DNA from: Vitellaria paradoxa
Lineage: Eukaryota; Streptophyta; Magnoliopsida; Ericales; Sapotaceae
Assembly: GCA_019916065.1 (NCBI GenBank)
Contig: CM034239.1
Location: forward strand, 41,432,663-41,496,662
Reading direction: 5' to 3'
Length of the DNA: 64,000 nt
A program made the position numbers and the translations under genes. The notes under the pieces are model-generated. The model was not told where the DNA came from. It saw only the letters and a program-made list of their open reading frames with translations, and made no database searches. This document shows positions 35,281 through 47,950 of this stretch, one piece after another; position 1 is the first letter of the stretch; every line of letters starts with the position of its first letter.

Positions 35281-38200
35281 CCGCAAACTCAAGGAGGTAT
35301 AGAAGAAATAAACTTGAGTTTGAAAACTAATTCATAAAATCTTCTAGGAGGTAATGCTTTAATAAACAAATCAGTAGTCTGAGCAGTAGAAGTTACATAA
35401 ATAAGTTTTATGGTACTTTGTGCCATATGTTGATGCACAAAATTATAGTTAATCTCTACGTATTTGGTGCGATCATTGAAAATATTATTGTGAGCAATTT
35501 GAATGGCACTCCGATTGTCACAATAAATAGTAGTGGCAGCGGAATGAGACACACACATATAAGAGAGTTACCAACGAAGCCAAAGTAGCTCTTATGCAAT
35601 GTCAGTAAAAGCATGATATTCTGCTTCAATGTTAGAGTGGGTAGTGACAGTCTATTTTTTGCTGCACCAAGATATGAGGTTGTCACCTAGGAAGAAGCAA
35701 AATCGAGTGATAGATCGCTGATCAGTAAAATCACTAGCCTAATCAGCATCAATGTAGGCCCGAAGATCAAGAGATGTCTGAGATGAATAATGAAGTCCAA
35801 AGAATAAGGTGCCCTTAGCATATCATAGAATACGAAGAACTACAATATAATGAACTGAGTAAAAAGCTAACATGAACTGACTGACAATGTAAATAGCATA
35901 TGCAATGTCAAGTTAAGTAACAATGAGATAGTTAAGACTCCCAACTAGCTAACAATACAGTGTGGCATCAGACAAAGGCATGCCGTCAAGAGGTGTGAGG
36001 CAAACATCAGGCTCAAGAGGAGTTGGTACAGTCTTGTTATCAGTGAGTCTGACCCGGGAGAGAAGAACAGAAGCATACTTAGCTTGAAAAATGAAGTAAA
36101 ATGTAATGTCAATAGTGATTTTAAAACCAAGAAAGTAACCGAAATTACCCCAAGTCTTTCATTTCAAAATGGAAACTGAGCAGAGACTTAAGTTCAGAGA
36201 TACTCCGTGATCATCACCAGTGATGATCATATTATCCACATATAAGAGAAGAAGAACAATGCCATGTGTTAATGTCCGAATGAAAAGGGCAGAATCATGA
36301 GAACTAAAAGAAAAACTAAATGTACCAATAGTTGCACTGAATTTAGCAAACCAAGCACGAGTTGCTTACTTGAGTCTATAGAAAACACAAGTAGTTTGCA
36401 GACCTGATGTGAAGTATAAGAAGTGTCAGGAGAAGATTGCATGTAAACTTCTTCGGCTAAGTCACCATTAAGAAGGGCATGTTTAACATTCATCTGAAAT
36501 AAGGGCCAATGACGAACGGCGGCAACAGTAAGCAAACTTTAGACAAATGTGAGTCGGGCTACAAGGGTAAAGGTCTCCTTATAGTCAATCCCATATTCCT
36601 AAGTATATAGCCTTTAGCCAGCAGACGAGCTTTGTAAAACTCAATGGAACCATCAGAGTGAATCTTAATCTTGTAAACTCATTTGCGGCCAATGGTTGTT
36701 TTACCAAGAATAAGATTAACTAGATCCCAAGTGTGAGACTTTTCAAGAGCTTGTAATTTTTCAAACATTGCTTGCTACCAACGAGGGTTAGAAGTAGCCT
36801 CTCGAAAAAAGCGAGGCTCATGTTGGAAGATAATAGTAGAAAAATAATGAAAATCACAAAGGTGAGATGGAATTTTTCTTACTCGAGCAGAACAGTCAAG
36901 AAATGTAGAATCAGTATTAGAGGACTCAAGTGGTATAGATGCAGTATTTGAAGTTGTAGGATTAGTATTAAAAGACTTAAGTGATATAGATACGGTGTCT
37001 AAAGGTGAAGGATAAACAAGCAGCACTGGAGAATAAAGAGAGACCAAAGTAGGCATTGCAGGAGCTAATGAAGGCTCAGAAGAAGAGAAAAGTAGGTTCG
37101 AAGTCGGCATGGGAGGAACTGGTGATGCCTTAGAAAGAGATGATGATGTGTTGTTAAGAAAGAGATCAATATAGGAATTAGTGAAAAATGAAGGAGAAGT
37201 AGTAAAAGGAGAAGGAAATGAGGATATAGATGAGAACATTTTGTGTTCCCAGAAGACTACATGGCAAGAGTCAGGAAGACGATTAGAGACAGGATTCGAT
37301 CAACGATAACCCTTGTGTTCAATTTCATAACCTAAAAAACAACACATATGAGCACGAGATTCCAATTTTGTGCATTCATGAGAGGTAAGCAAAACAAAAC
37401 AAACACATCCAAAAACATGAAGAAGTTCATGAGAAGGAGTAGACTCATATAATCGTTCATAGGGAGTTTTACTGTGAAGGAGAGGGATAGAGACATGATT
37501 AATAGTATAGACAACAGTAAGAGCAGCTTCTCTTTAAAATTTTGCAAGACAGGATAAGGAAATGAGAAAAGCCCGAACGGTGTCAAGAATGTGATGATGT
37601 TTACATTCTGCTTAACCATTTTGCTAGGAAGTGTGAGGATAAGAGCGGTGAGAAGAGTGCTTTGTTATTGAAGAAAGGCAAGAAAATCATATTTTTGATA
37701 CTCCATGACATTGTTAGAACGAAAAATTTTAATAGTTGAGAGAATTATGTTTTATTCATGGCAGCAAACTCAAAGTAAATTTTTGAAAGTTGGGATTGAC
37801 TGTGTATAAGATAAAACTAAGTAAAGCAAGTGTAATCATCCACAAATATAATAAAACAGCGAGCCCCCCATAGTAGTAGGAAAAGGATTGCAAACATCTA
37901 AATGAACAAGATTAAAAGCAAATAAAGAAAAATTATCACTTTTATTAAATGATAAAATAGGTTGTTTTGTAAGTTTACATGACACACAATCAAGAGGTTC
38001 AATATGATCTTATCCTAACTAACCACTAGAAATTAAAAATTATAAATGACTAGCTAAAGGATGTCCTAATATAAAATGCTAAGGGTCTGCCCGACTATAG
38101 ATCCTACACAAGACAACCAAAAAAAGAAAAGGTAATAGTAAGTTCAAGATCACACAATTGACCAACAGAAATAAAATTAAGAGATAGTTGGGGTAAATAA

Positions 38201-39870
38201 TGTGTTTGAGAGAGGGAAACTTGTGAAGTAGATACATGGCTAATATGGTGAACATACATATGAGACCCATTAGTAGTTTTGATAGAAGGTACATATGAGG
38301 TAGATGATGCGGTAGTGAAGAGTGTAAGATTTGATGTCATATGATAGGAGCAAAAAGAGTTAAAAAGCCAAGAAGAAGTACCTGTAGTAGCAAACATAGT
38401 AGTAGAAGGATTACCAGAAATAGAACTAAGCTAACGAATGATATCAGCAATGTCAGTTGTGGTCTAGTTGGACGAAGAGGATGGTGTAGCAAAATGTGGC
38501 AAAGTAGAGGCAGCAATAGACTGAGTAGGCTCCATGGATTTGCAATGTTGTTGGTTGCAGCCATAAGACTTATTGATGTGAGAGTTAGGCGGTTTCTTGG
38601 GACACTGATGATGTAGGTGTCCAAGACCCCACTTGTGGCAGTGAATACATATACGGTTAGGACACAGTAGCAAGGAGTGATCAAGATGCTTGCAATATTT
38701 TTCACGAAGGTTGATTAAAGGGTTTCCATGAGAAGAATTCAACGAAACAAAACAAGGATGATGAGAAGCATAGGTAGTATCTGGTGATTGAATTTAGAAA
38801 GTGCTAAGACGAGTTTCTTTAGAAAAAAGTTCAGAGATTGCTTGATCAAGATTTGAAAGAGGGATGTGATGTAAAAGAGATGCCCGAACTGGCTCAAAAT
38901 TGTTAATCAAGGCCATAAGAAATATACTCAACCTCTAATTATCGTGATAGAGAGCAAATTTATGTGCATCAATGGAATTAGTCCAAGTAGGTTCAGAGGC
39001 AGATAGTTGATCCCATTAAACTTGCATCTGAGCCGGAAAACTGTGAATGGATTAGCCAGGTTCTTAATAAAGATAGTAAAGTTGGGCCAAATTTTGATAT
39101 TAGTGAATAAGATCATCAGTGGTATAAAAAGAACGAAGAAAATCCCAAACCTCTTTAGCAGTCTCAAAACGATGAAACTGAGACCCAGTAGAAGGAATAG
39201 AGGTATTACGAAGCTAGGTAATAATTTGATGATTCTTGCTATCCTATTCGTTAATACGCTCATTAAACTTTTCATCTGATTCATCTTTATTTTTAACTGA
39301 AAGACAGACATCACCAAAGACATAGCCCCAGAGCTTGCGACTTTTCAGAGGCAGATAGTTGATCCCAATAAACTTGCATCTGAGCCAAAAAACTGTGAAT
39401 GGATTGGCCAGGTTCTTGACGAAGACAGTAAAGTTGGGTCCAGAATTTGATATTGGTGAGTAAGATCATTAGTGGTGTAGTAGGAACGAAAAAAATCCCA
39501 AACCTCTTTAGTAGTCTCAAAACGATGAAACTAAGACTTAGTAGAAGGAATAGAGGTATTACGAAGCCAGGTAATAATCTGATGATTTTTGCTATCCCAT
39601 TCATTAAGACACTCATTAAACTTTTCACCTGGTTCATCTTTATTTTTAACTAGAGGACAGATATCACCAAAGACATAGTACCTGAGCTTGCGGCCTTTTA
39701 AAAAACTAGACATGACATGAGCCCAACGCAGATAATTCGGGCCGAAAAGAATGATGGTGATTAGGTTGAGCAGTATCCGTCGGCTCCATAGATAATAACC
39801 AAGTAAGCAATGTACTATAGAAACCAAATCTAGCAAAATTGGCGTTAAAAGTGGGTTCAAGGTGATAAAA
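35281..39870 (-). pseudogene. Decayed copia gag-pol of the old element
   Basis: Recognisable pieces on the minus strand, 5' to 3': gag near 39860 down to 38900 with a 352 bp internal duplication; zinc knuckle CIHCHKWGLGHLHHQC at ~38620; protease region with TSSWLFNSFCSYHMTS at ~38370, where the expected Asp-Ser-Gly is lost; integrase remnants at 38100-37300; HVVFWEHKMFSS-like sequence at ~37240; reverse transcriptase LLNGDLAEEVYMQ at ~36470 and a YVDNMIITG-like site at ~36230; RNase H IYCDNRSAIQIAHNN at ~35520. Multiple frameshifts and stops inactivate it. It is related to the young element at 48744-54098. Confidence 0.88.
38993..39696 (-). repeat. 352 bp tandem duplication within gag of the old copia element
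   Basis: The plus strand reads TCAGAGGCAGATAGTTGATC at 38993 and again at 39345; the following ~350 bases match closely, including AGTAGAAGGAATAGAGGTAT in both. The two units differ at scattered sites, so the duplication is not recent. Confidence 0.85.
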
Positions 39871-40366
39871 AAACCCTAGGAATTGGGTTGAACCAGTAAA
39901 GAATTATAGTAAAAGGGCTTGAACTAGACACAAGAAAGTTAGAGCCAGCCTGGAGACTGAACCGATGCTGGTAACGCTAAATTGGAGCTGCGGCACTAAA
40001 GGAAGCCACACAGGAGCCGCGATGCTGAAGGAAGTTGTGCGAGAGCTATGGTGTTAAGGAGGGTGAAACAGAAGCCAAGGCGTGGGACGAGCCATGTGTA
40101 AGGAGAGATTGGCTTTGTTGAGCTGCAATTGGGAAGTCACACCTGGAGGCTTATGAATCAAGTGGTGGCACGTGGGTATGTTTCAGGGGCACGTGAGGGC
40201 ATGTGTAAAGGTTTTTAGACAAGATTTTTATACGGATAGACTCAGAAGATGAGACAAATTCAATGATATGTTGGATTCGTAGGATAAAAGAACTCATAGA
40301 AGCCAAGGTGTGGCATTGGGTTGTTTCTGGTGATGGTGCAACTAGCTATGGAAAACCAATTGACCA

Positions 40367-40380
40367 TGGCTCTAATGCCA
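40367..40380 (-). other. Primer binding site of the old copia element
   Basis: Directly inside the 5' LTR the minus strand reads TGGCATTAGAGCCA, close to the TGGTATCAGAGC site complementary to the 3' end of initiator tRNA-Met, the usual copia primer. Confidence 0.8.
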
Positions 40381-40576
40381 TGTTAAATATGAAAAATAAG
40401 AAAGAAATTCTGAAGAGAATAGTTGAATTCTGTATATTAATGTGTAGAGCATGTACATATATATAGACCAGCGAATTTCCTAAACGCAATCACCTAAATA
40501 AGGTAATGAAACATGCTATGATATACATAAGGCAAATATTAGAGAATAATATATATACATTATAATGTTTCTAACA
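40381..40576 (-). repeat. 5' LTR of the old copia element
   Basis: 196 bases, bounded by TGTTAAATATG and TTTCTAACA on the plus strand, with the primer site on its inner side and the target duplication CTTAT on its outer side. Confidence 0.9.
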
Positions 40577-41336
40577 CTTATAAATATAAATATATATATA
40601 TATATATATCCCCTATCATTTTCAAGGCAAGTATACTGCAATTATGGTGTGTTGGCTTCTCGGAAATGCGTGCATTTTTTCATGGAACAGTATGCTTACA
40701 ATAGAAGATTGCTATATTACCTTGTTTCCAGTAATTCATCTCCAATTTTTGAATTAAATATGTTGGTTTCAGGAGTTATTTGACTTTGTTTTGGTTCTTG
40801 CTGCCATTTCTTCTATTAGGAATCTCCGAATTTATTAATAAATCCTCACTTAAGATCGAGGAATACCATGGTTAAAATATATATATCGATATAACAACAA
40901 CAACAAGCAGCATATCTAAGAATGAAAAATCTGATTAGGAACCTCATCCAAACTCGTGTATATGTAGGAAACACCCCCTGCACCTCACTTAGGCAAAAAA
41001 ATCCATCACTTTATCTTTATGAAACTGATGAGTAATTGAATAGTCCATACCTTGGATGCGTAACTTCACAATTTGAAGCACCTAATTAATTAGGTGCACT
41101 TTACGTAATTTATATTGTCTTAAAAAAGAATATCCAATTCAATTATATGTTCATCAATCATACAGATCCCAATTATATGATTCAGGGCCAAGTTAATACT
41201 CTCAAGTTGACACAAGTTTAAGCATTCACTGGATATTCCCAATTTAAATTTCTTAAATTCTCGTGGAAAATCACTGCAATCTTGAGGAGAAGAAAAAGCT
41301 AAATTTTTTTCCATTTTAAATTATCTAATTCCTAAG

Positions 41337-41658
41337 GTGGCATTTGGTTTACCTTTTTGTTTTCTATTTTCTGTTTTCGTTTTGTGTTAAAAACTCAAAA
41401 CGAGAAAACAAAAAATACTCTATTTTCCTTATTTTGAGATTTTCTTTGTTTTTTGTTAAAAACTCTCAAAATAACTTTTTATCATTTTTCATTTCATATG
41501 TAAATTCATTTTTATTTTTCGAAAATAAATTTTGAAAACACAAATAACTAAATGAATTTTGAACTATTTTCCTTATTTTACAAAATAAAAAAGAGCTCAA
41601 AACAGAAAATAGAAAACAAAAACAAAAAATAGAAAAGAGAAAAATAAACCAAATGACC
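41337..41658. repeat. MITE in the transporter pseudogene intron
   Basis: The left end GTGGCATTTGGTTTA and the right end, reverse complemented GGTCATTTGGTTTATT, form a terminal inverted repeat. CCTAAG occurs directly outside both ends (41331-41336 and 41659-41664) as a probable target duplication. The AT-rich interior has no coding potential. A related copy lies at 10379-10700. Confidence 0.7.
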
Positions 41659-42461
41659 CCTAAGTTTCCCGTGATTCAAACAACTGCCAAGAAGGTATCT
41701 CTGTTCTTGTGTTTCTTATATTCTATAGTGCTTCCACTTGTACCAACAGAAGACTGTGAATTGAGGCACTGCTACAAACTGTGAAATAACCAATAATTTT
41801 AACCTTTAATGAAATGATAATGAGTAAACATTTGTGTTAAACAAGTAGTACTTAGTTTTATAAATATTTACACTACTTTATTTTCTTTTATTTTTTTTCA
41901 ATAAGTCACTTTTATATACCAAAATATTTTAGTAGTATGATAATTCTATGAGAAGCAAGAAGCCTATCCCCACATTTAAGAGTATATGTGTATCACATCC
42001 TCGTTTTCGTTCCATGTACCAAAACAATCCAAGTCTTAGTTAACATTGCATAATTTGCATCAAATTCGAAATATTATGGCCAAGTACTATTTTTCTTCTC
42101 CTGAATTTTGTTTCAAATTAACCACGATATTTGTCTTTAGAATACTATCAAAACTGACTTCAGTTACTATCGAGCTATGGCTATATGTGATGGAAAATTT
42201 GCTACTGTTGCTTGCTGCTGCTTCTGCTACATCTGTTGATTGTCATGTAGAGCTAAAATACCCTTGCAAATAATTTGTGTGTTTCTTTATTTGTGCAGAG
42301 ATACCATCCCTTAAGGGTCCTTACTCTTGTATATCAACCATTTGCACTTGGAACACTTGCAATACTAGCATACAATGAGGCAAAAATCAATACTAGACAA
42401 AGGATTCTATTTGGATATATAATATTTTTCACAAGTGCTCTTTTGGTTTTAGTTGTAAGTA

Positions 42462-42463
<2 letters not shown>

Positions 42464-42507
<44 letters not shown>
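42464..42507. repeat. (AT)n microsatellite
   Basis: About 22 uninterrupted AT units just after the 42299-42454 exon donor site. A shorter (TA)n lies at ~40590-40609 before the first visible exon. Confidence 0.95.
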
Positions 42508-42509
<2 letters not shown>

Positions 42510-43059
42510 TATATTACATATTCCAGTGTACTCCTGAATCATTGAAGTAGCGTATCTTATATTTTGTAGTTAAAAGATTTTAAATTTGGTATTTGTCCCC
42601 CCTGTCAAAAATTCACCATAGTTACCGTTAATGCTATAGGCATTTTAACCCTATCTGAAATGTCTAGTTCCGTTCCTAATCATTTCAATCAAATTTTGAT
42701 TCACCCTTTCATTTTTCTTACCTTAGTTGGCTTTAGCTACATCTAGGAAAGGAGGATTTGGAACTTATATGGGAATATGGCATAATTAGTGGTGCCTTTG
42801 GAGTTGCAGATGCTTATGTTCAGGGGGAAATGGGTGGAGATCTGTCATTCATGTTACCTGAGTTCGTTCAGGTTATTTATTTTTTTGTTGTCAATTTTTA
42901 TGTTAATTCGTATCTGATATTCATAAAATTTGAAAATCTTCTTGGAATCTTCAGTCATTCCTTGCTGGTTTGGCTACATCTTGGGCTCTAACATCTAGTT
43001 TGAAGTTGATCACAAAAGCAGCGTTCGAGAATTCCAAGAATGGCCTATGGAAAGAAGCC

Positions 43060-44510
43060 AATATGCTTAAATCTCTTTTAGTTGTTTTTATTAATGCTGT
43101 CTTACATGTGATTAAACAATTTATTGCTACCTTTTGGGGTTGATTACTTGCATTTGAACCCAAAACTCCCGAGGCCAATTTTATGTCAAGTTTAGCTTAA
43201 TATTAAAGTATGAATCTAAAGTATATGGAAAATAGGTGCAGAACGAATAGGAAGGGAGCTTAATATAGTTTGAATTAGATCCAAAGCTTATATGATTCAA
43301 ACAAGATCAAAAGTTGCTAGTTGTCGTGCTAGCCGAATGCAAGCCCAACACACCAAAAAGAGAAATGATTCTCTAAAATATATATTCTTTTGAATTCAAA
43401 ACTTTAAAAAAAAATTGCCAACAAATCCAATTAATTAATCCCAATAGGACAATCAAGCAATAAGACAATTAACCACGAGTTCAAAAAATTAAAGAGATAA
43501 TGCACAAGAATTTAACGAAAAAACCCTAAGAAAGGTAGAAAAAAAAACCTCAAGTGATATCACTGATGATCAAAACTCCACTATATATTTTTGGTTGATA
43601 ATATTTTTCTACGACAATTGTAGAATTGAACTCTCAATCCTATCATACAAACTACTTACTTGGGCATATGCAACTCACCAACTCGAAAAAAATAAGCCCA
43701 CGAATTGAAACGACAATTCGTAAATAGTGGTCTTCTACGAATATATGTTGATTGTTGGCAAAGTGCAATAGAGGTCTCAATAAAACACTCAATATATATC
43801 TTCTTCTCTCTGAATGGATGCTCTAAATCTTAGGACTAGTTCCTTTAAATAGATCTCAAATCTAGTCCATTCTTAAATAAAATTTGATTGGAATTCCCAT
43901 GATTTTCAAGTTGTTGAATGATTAGAATTCTTTCCCTTGGTGTTTCCAACCTCCTTGGACCCTAGGAAATCAACCTAAAATATAATACCAACTGTACAAC
44001 ATGTTTAGTCAATTCTCAAATTGATTTGGATATAAAATAGGACTTTGAACCGTATTAAAAAAATCTGAAAATTCTAACGCTCATTGGGATAAGGTAACTA
44101 AAGAACTCCAAAATTTCCAAGCTCAAGATCATAAAATCTATGTTACTCAACAAGTTATCCAACAACGTCTATAGGTACCTAAAGTCTATGATTAATTCAA
44201 AATGTTGCTATTTGTTTTTTCCAGCGGATCCCAATAAGGTCTATAGGTACCTGGAGTCCGTCTTAATTCAAAACACTACTATGTTTTTCCAAACGGGTAT
44301 TGGCGAGCTACTTGGATATATGTACCTAATGTCTCTTATGATTTCGTCAAGGAAGGTCTATGGGCACCTAGAATCTGCTTCTCAATCTTTTGTTGCACTG
44401 CTCTAATTTGATCTGCTAAGTTCCCACTCAATAAACCCATCAAACCTATGTACTTCACCACCTTAGCCAAACGTCTAAGAAATACAAGTTTGAATCCAAT
44501 GTTTTGTGCA
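43060..44510. other. Intron sequence of the transporter pseudogene, probably TE-derived
   Basis: Less AT-rich than its surroundings, with phrases such as AACGAAAAAACCC and CCTTTAAATAG that recall LTR regions, and a local repeat of GGTCTATAGGTACCT-like units at ~44160-44350. I could not define ends or a class. Confidence 0.3.
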
Positions 44511-44515
44511 CTAAA

Positions 44516-45530
44516 TGATGGGAGAAAAGCAATAATTCAACAGATATTTCTCCTGTGCATATGAATTCTATAAGAGACAAATATTTCACCACAATGTATA
44601 AGCTGACAATAATCAAAAATTCAAAGAATATAATCACACGCATGCACAATGACACAATCGAATTTTTAACGTGAAAAACCTCCTCGAATTGAGGAGTAAA
44701 AATCACGAGGCCTTGGCCCACCAAAAAACTTCACTATCAATCAAATTGCGAGTACACAAGGTATCCCTTGCATCACCTAGGGATAAATAACAGCCGCAAC
44801 ATGAAGAAATTAAATTCTTGGAATACAATCACAATTTAACAATGAAGTGAAGTAAAACAGAGAGATGTCACAAATACAGCAATGTCTGGACTGTATAACT
44901 CTCTGTAGCAATCCCCAATTGACGATCTCTCCGGTCAAATCACAGAACCATATGTCATAAACCTTCTGTCAAAATTTCAACTTAATCCAACGGTTGATTG
45001 CAGAGATATCACCCTTTAAAAAAAACTTCACTGAACAGTTAACAAGTTTCCCTATTTTCTGATCACCACTGTTTGGTCGACCGGAACTCACCACAAGGCA
45101 CTGATACGGATGATCCAACCCTTCAAAATATAGAACCAGATGTTCTGAACAATCTGACCAAAAACCAAACTGATCCAACGGTTAACCACGGAGATGAAGA
45201 CAATAGATGAAGACTGCGCACCAAAAAAAAACTGCAACTCTGCGCTTCCAAACTGCTCTGTTCGGAAACGCTGTTCTCACTGTTGGAAGATCAAATCAAC
45301 GATCGAACCGTCCAAGCACAAGAATCACAAGAGAGGGATGTACTGATCAAATTTCAGGCCAATCCGACGGTGAATAAAGAAGATATAGCCCGTAAAAGTT
45401 TGCTGCACATAGGCCCCTGTTTCTTCTTCTCTCTCTTCCTCTCCTGTTCGTTATGCCATATTTTTCTCTTGTTGTGGCTGCCCTATTTTGCCAGCTCATT
45501 GGGCTGGATATTTGGGCCTCAAGCCCAACA
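44516..45530. repeat. Solo LTR of 1,015 bp with target duplication CTAAA
   Basis: The sequence starts TGATGGGAG and ends AAGCCCAACA, that is TG...CA, with the short inverted ends TGATGGG and TGTTGGG. CTAAA lies directly outside both ends (44511-44515 and 45531-45535). No internal retroviral genes or second LTR occur, so it fits a solo LTR left by recombination. It contains phrases typical of plant LTRs such as AACGTGAAAAACC and a repeated AATCCAACGGTT motif. Confidence 0.7.
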
Positions 45531-46204
45531 CTAAATTGCCAATTGCATTCATGTTCCTAACAAAAACTGCATACGCTGAGTGGCTACAGTGAATTTATAT
45601 TACAACCTAAACTCTAGTAATTGTACAAGAAACTGCAATGTACTCATCATTTACCAAAATTGGCACAGAGGAATATTCGCAGAATCCTGGGCTGCAAGAC
45701 TCTTAATCAGCACAGAATTGAAGATGTCAACCGAAAAATGCTAATTTAAGACCATAAATGAAGCTGATTTGATTGTCAAGTGAGACGCTTCTAGTGAAGA
45801 TGTGATCTCACCGCTTCTCAAGATTCTTCCCCCGAATCCATATTTTGACCGTCCAAATCTGACACCTTAGAACAGATTATCAAAATTTAAGTGTCCAAAT
45901 TTGGTCAAATCATGTTTATAATTCTCTTTTTAGATAGTCAATTTTCATGCAATTTTTAGTCTATTCACCACACCTGTCCAGGTTAATTGTTCTAATTGTG
46001 CACGTGCTGAATTTTTAGCCAGTATATGCTTTACTTGATCAGGCTAGTAGTGTTTATGGCAAATCACAGGGATTTATGCTACTTAAATATGTTAGTGTGT
46101 CCATAAATTTGCTTGTTGTACAAGTCGATTTTTCGAGCATTATAGCTAGAAATGTTTTCCGTTCTTCTGTTTATATTTTTAAAATTTTGTAAACTCACAA
46201 CAAA

Positions 46205-47182
46205 AACATGTTTGATAAGTCTGTTTTTATTTTTTTGTTTTAAAAAAAATAAAAATATAAATAAAAAAATATAAAAAGAAAAGATATTTTCACTCTACCT
46301 TTCTTTTCTGTTGCCAATATTTTGTCAATTTTAAAACTTTGTCTATTTTTGTTACATTACATAAAAATAAATTATTTTAATTAAATATTTTATTAAAATA
46401 AGTTATTTTAATAAATAATATAATTAAATTCAATAATTAAATTAATTATATAAATTAATAAAATTATTTTAATAAATAATAAAACCAAATTAATTTAATT
46501 TAATTTAATAATTAATTATTGCAAAATTATCTGAAATAAATATCATAATTAATTTATTTAATTTAATAATTAAATTAATTTATATAAAATAATTAATAAT
46601 AAATAATTAAATTAAATTAATTTTTAATTTAATTTAATTTAATAATAATTATTAAATTATTTTAAATAAATATCATAATTAAATTAAATTAAATTATTTA
46701 TGATTTAATTAATTTAATTTATATAAAATATATTTTATTAAATTATTTTAATAAATAATTAAATGAATTTAATTGATTTAAAAATAAATAATTTAATCTA
46801 GTAATTAATCTAATTTAATTATTTATTTAATATGAAATATATTTTATTAAATTATTTTTAATAAATAATATAATTTAATATATTTTATATTTATTGAATT
46901 AAATGATTTTAATAAATAATTTATTGTATTAATTTAATTAATTATATTAATTAAATTAAATTAATATAAAATATATTTTATTAAGTTCTATTAATTTTTT
47001 AAAACTAATAAAATTAAATATTTTCTAAAATAAAAAAATTAATAATTATAAATAAACTTGTATTTCCAAATACAGTTTCAGTTTTCATTTCAAAAAAAGT
47101 AAACAGTAACAGAAAACAAAAAATAGAAAATGAGAACAGGAAAACAACAACAACAAAACGACAGTTTTGTCAAACGGACCCT
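46205..47182. repeat. AT-rich element with imperfect inverted ends
   Basis: The left end ACATGTTTGATAAGTCTGTT and the right end, reverse complemented GGTCCGTTTGACAAAACTGT, are imperfect inverted repeats. The interior (~46380-47040) is almost pure A/T made of recurring TTAAT, AATAAT and TAAATTAA units. It lies in the long intron of the transporter pseudogene, just before the exon at 47220. Confidence 0.5.
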
Positions 47183-47926
47183 AATTGTCTGTTACTGTTC
47201 AATGTAGTTTTATTTTTAGCTGTCTCTGCATTTTTTGAACTGCTCTGCATTTTTCTCCGTGTGCTTGTCTTTCCGAAGCTACCAGTTGTAAAGTACTATC
47301 GTTCAAAGGCTGCCATGGAAGGATCGAAGACTGTTTCAGCTGACCTTACTGCTGCTGGCTTTACTACAGAACCAAAACAAGAAGTATGCTTCTTTACCTT
47401 CTATCAAAAAATGATTATACATAAAAAAAAAAAAATGCTTTTCTACTTGAAAGAGCAACAAGAATGATGTGACAATTACATTTTTTGTAATAAAAGGCAA
47501 ACTTGATAGGTTTTTGTTTTTAATTTAATTGGACCATAGCTTCACAACATGATTGTGGTTGAGTTTTTCTTTAAAAATAAATAAGTAAATAAATCTTCTG
47601 GTCTTCTGGTTGTATTGCTTGTATAAAGCAACATATTCCTGGTAGCGCATGATCAATCTTTAATTCTAATCTGTGCAGACTGGAGAAGATGCTGAACTAC
47701 TTGAGAGACTAAGCAGCAAAGAATTGTTATGCACTAGATGTGTTTCTGATATACGTGCTGACATTGTCAATTTTCCCTAAATTCTTATCTGAAGATACTG
47801 GATCACATGCCTTGGGTGCATGGTTAGTATTTCTTAACTGCTTAGTGTTCTGATTACAAGTGAAAAACGAAAATCATTTCAGAGTTGGTATATTTAACAA
47901 TTTAGGAAAAGAAAGTACAGATTATC

Positions 47927-47950
47927 CGTGTGTGTGTGTGTGTGTGTGTG
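47927..47950. repeat. (GT)n microsatellite
   Basis: About 12 TG units with one change (GTGCGTG at the end), in the intron before the exon at 48000. Confidence 0.9.

Larger units (their letters stand above)
35074..40576 (-). mobile_element. Old Ty1/copia retrotransposon
   Basis: LTRs at 35074-35275 and 40381-40576 start TGTTA and end TAACA. The 5 bp target duplication CTTAT is present at 35069-35073 and 40577-40581. On the minus strand the order is 5' LTR, primer site, gag, protease, integrase, RT, RNase H, polypurine tract, 3' LTR. Coding DNA is full of stops and frameshifts and the LTRs have diverged by many substitutions, so the insertion is old. It lies 50 bases before the first visible exon of the nucleoside transporter pseudogene. 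Confidence 0.92.

Noticed and set aside
42464..42507. Regular repeat array that might suggest CRISPR or a satellite
   Set aside because: It is a simple AT microsatellite; no spacer-repeat structure exists anywhere in the window.
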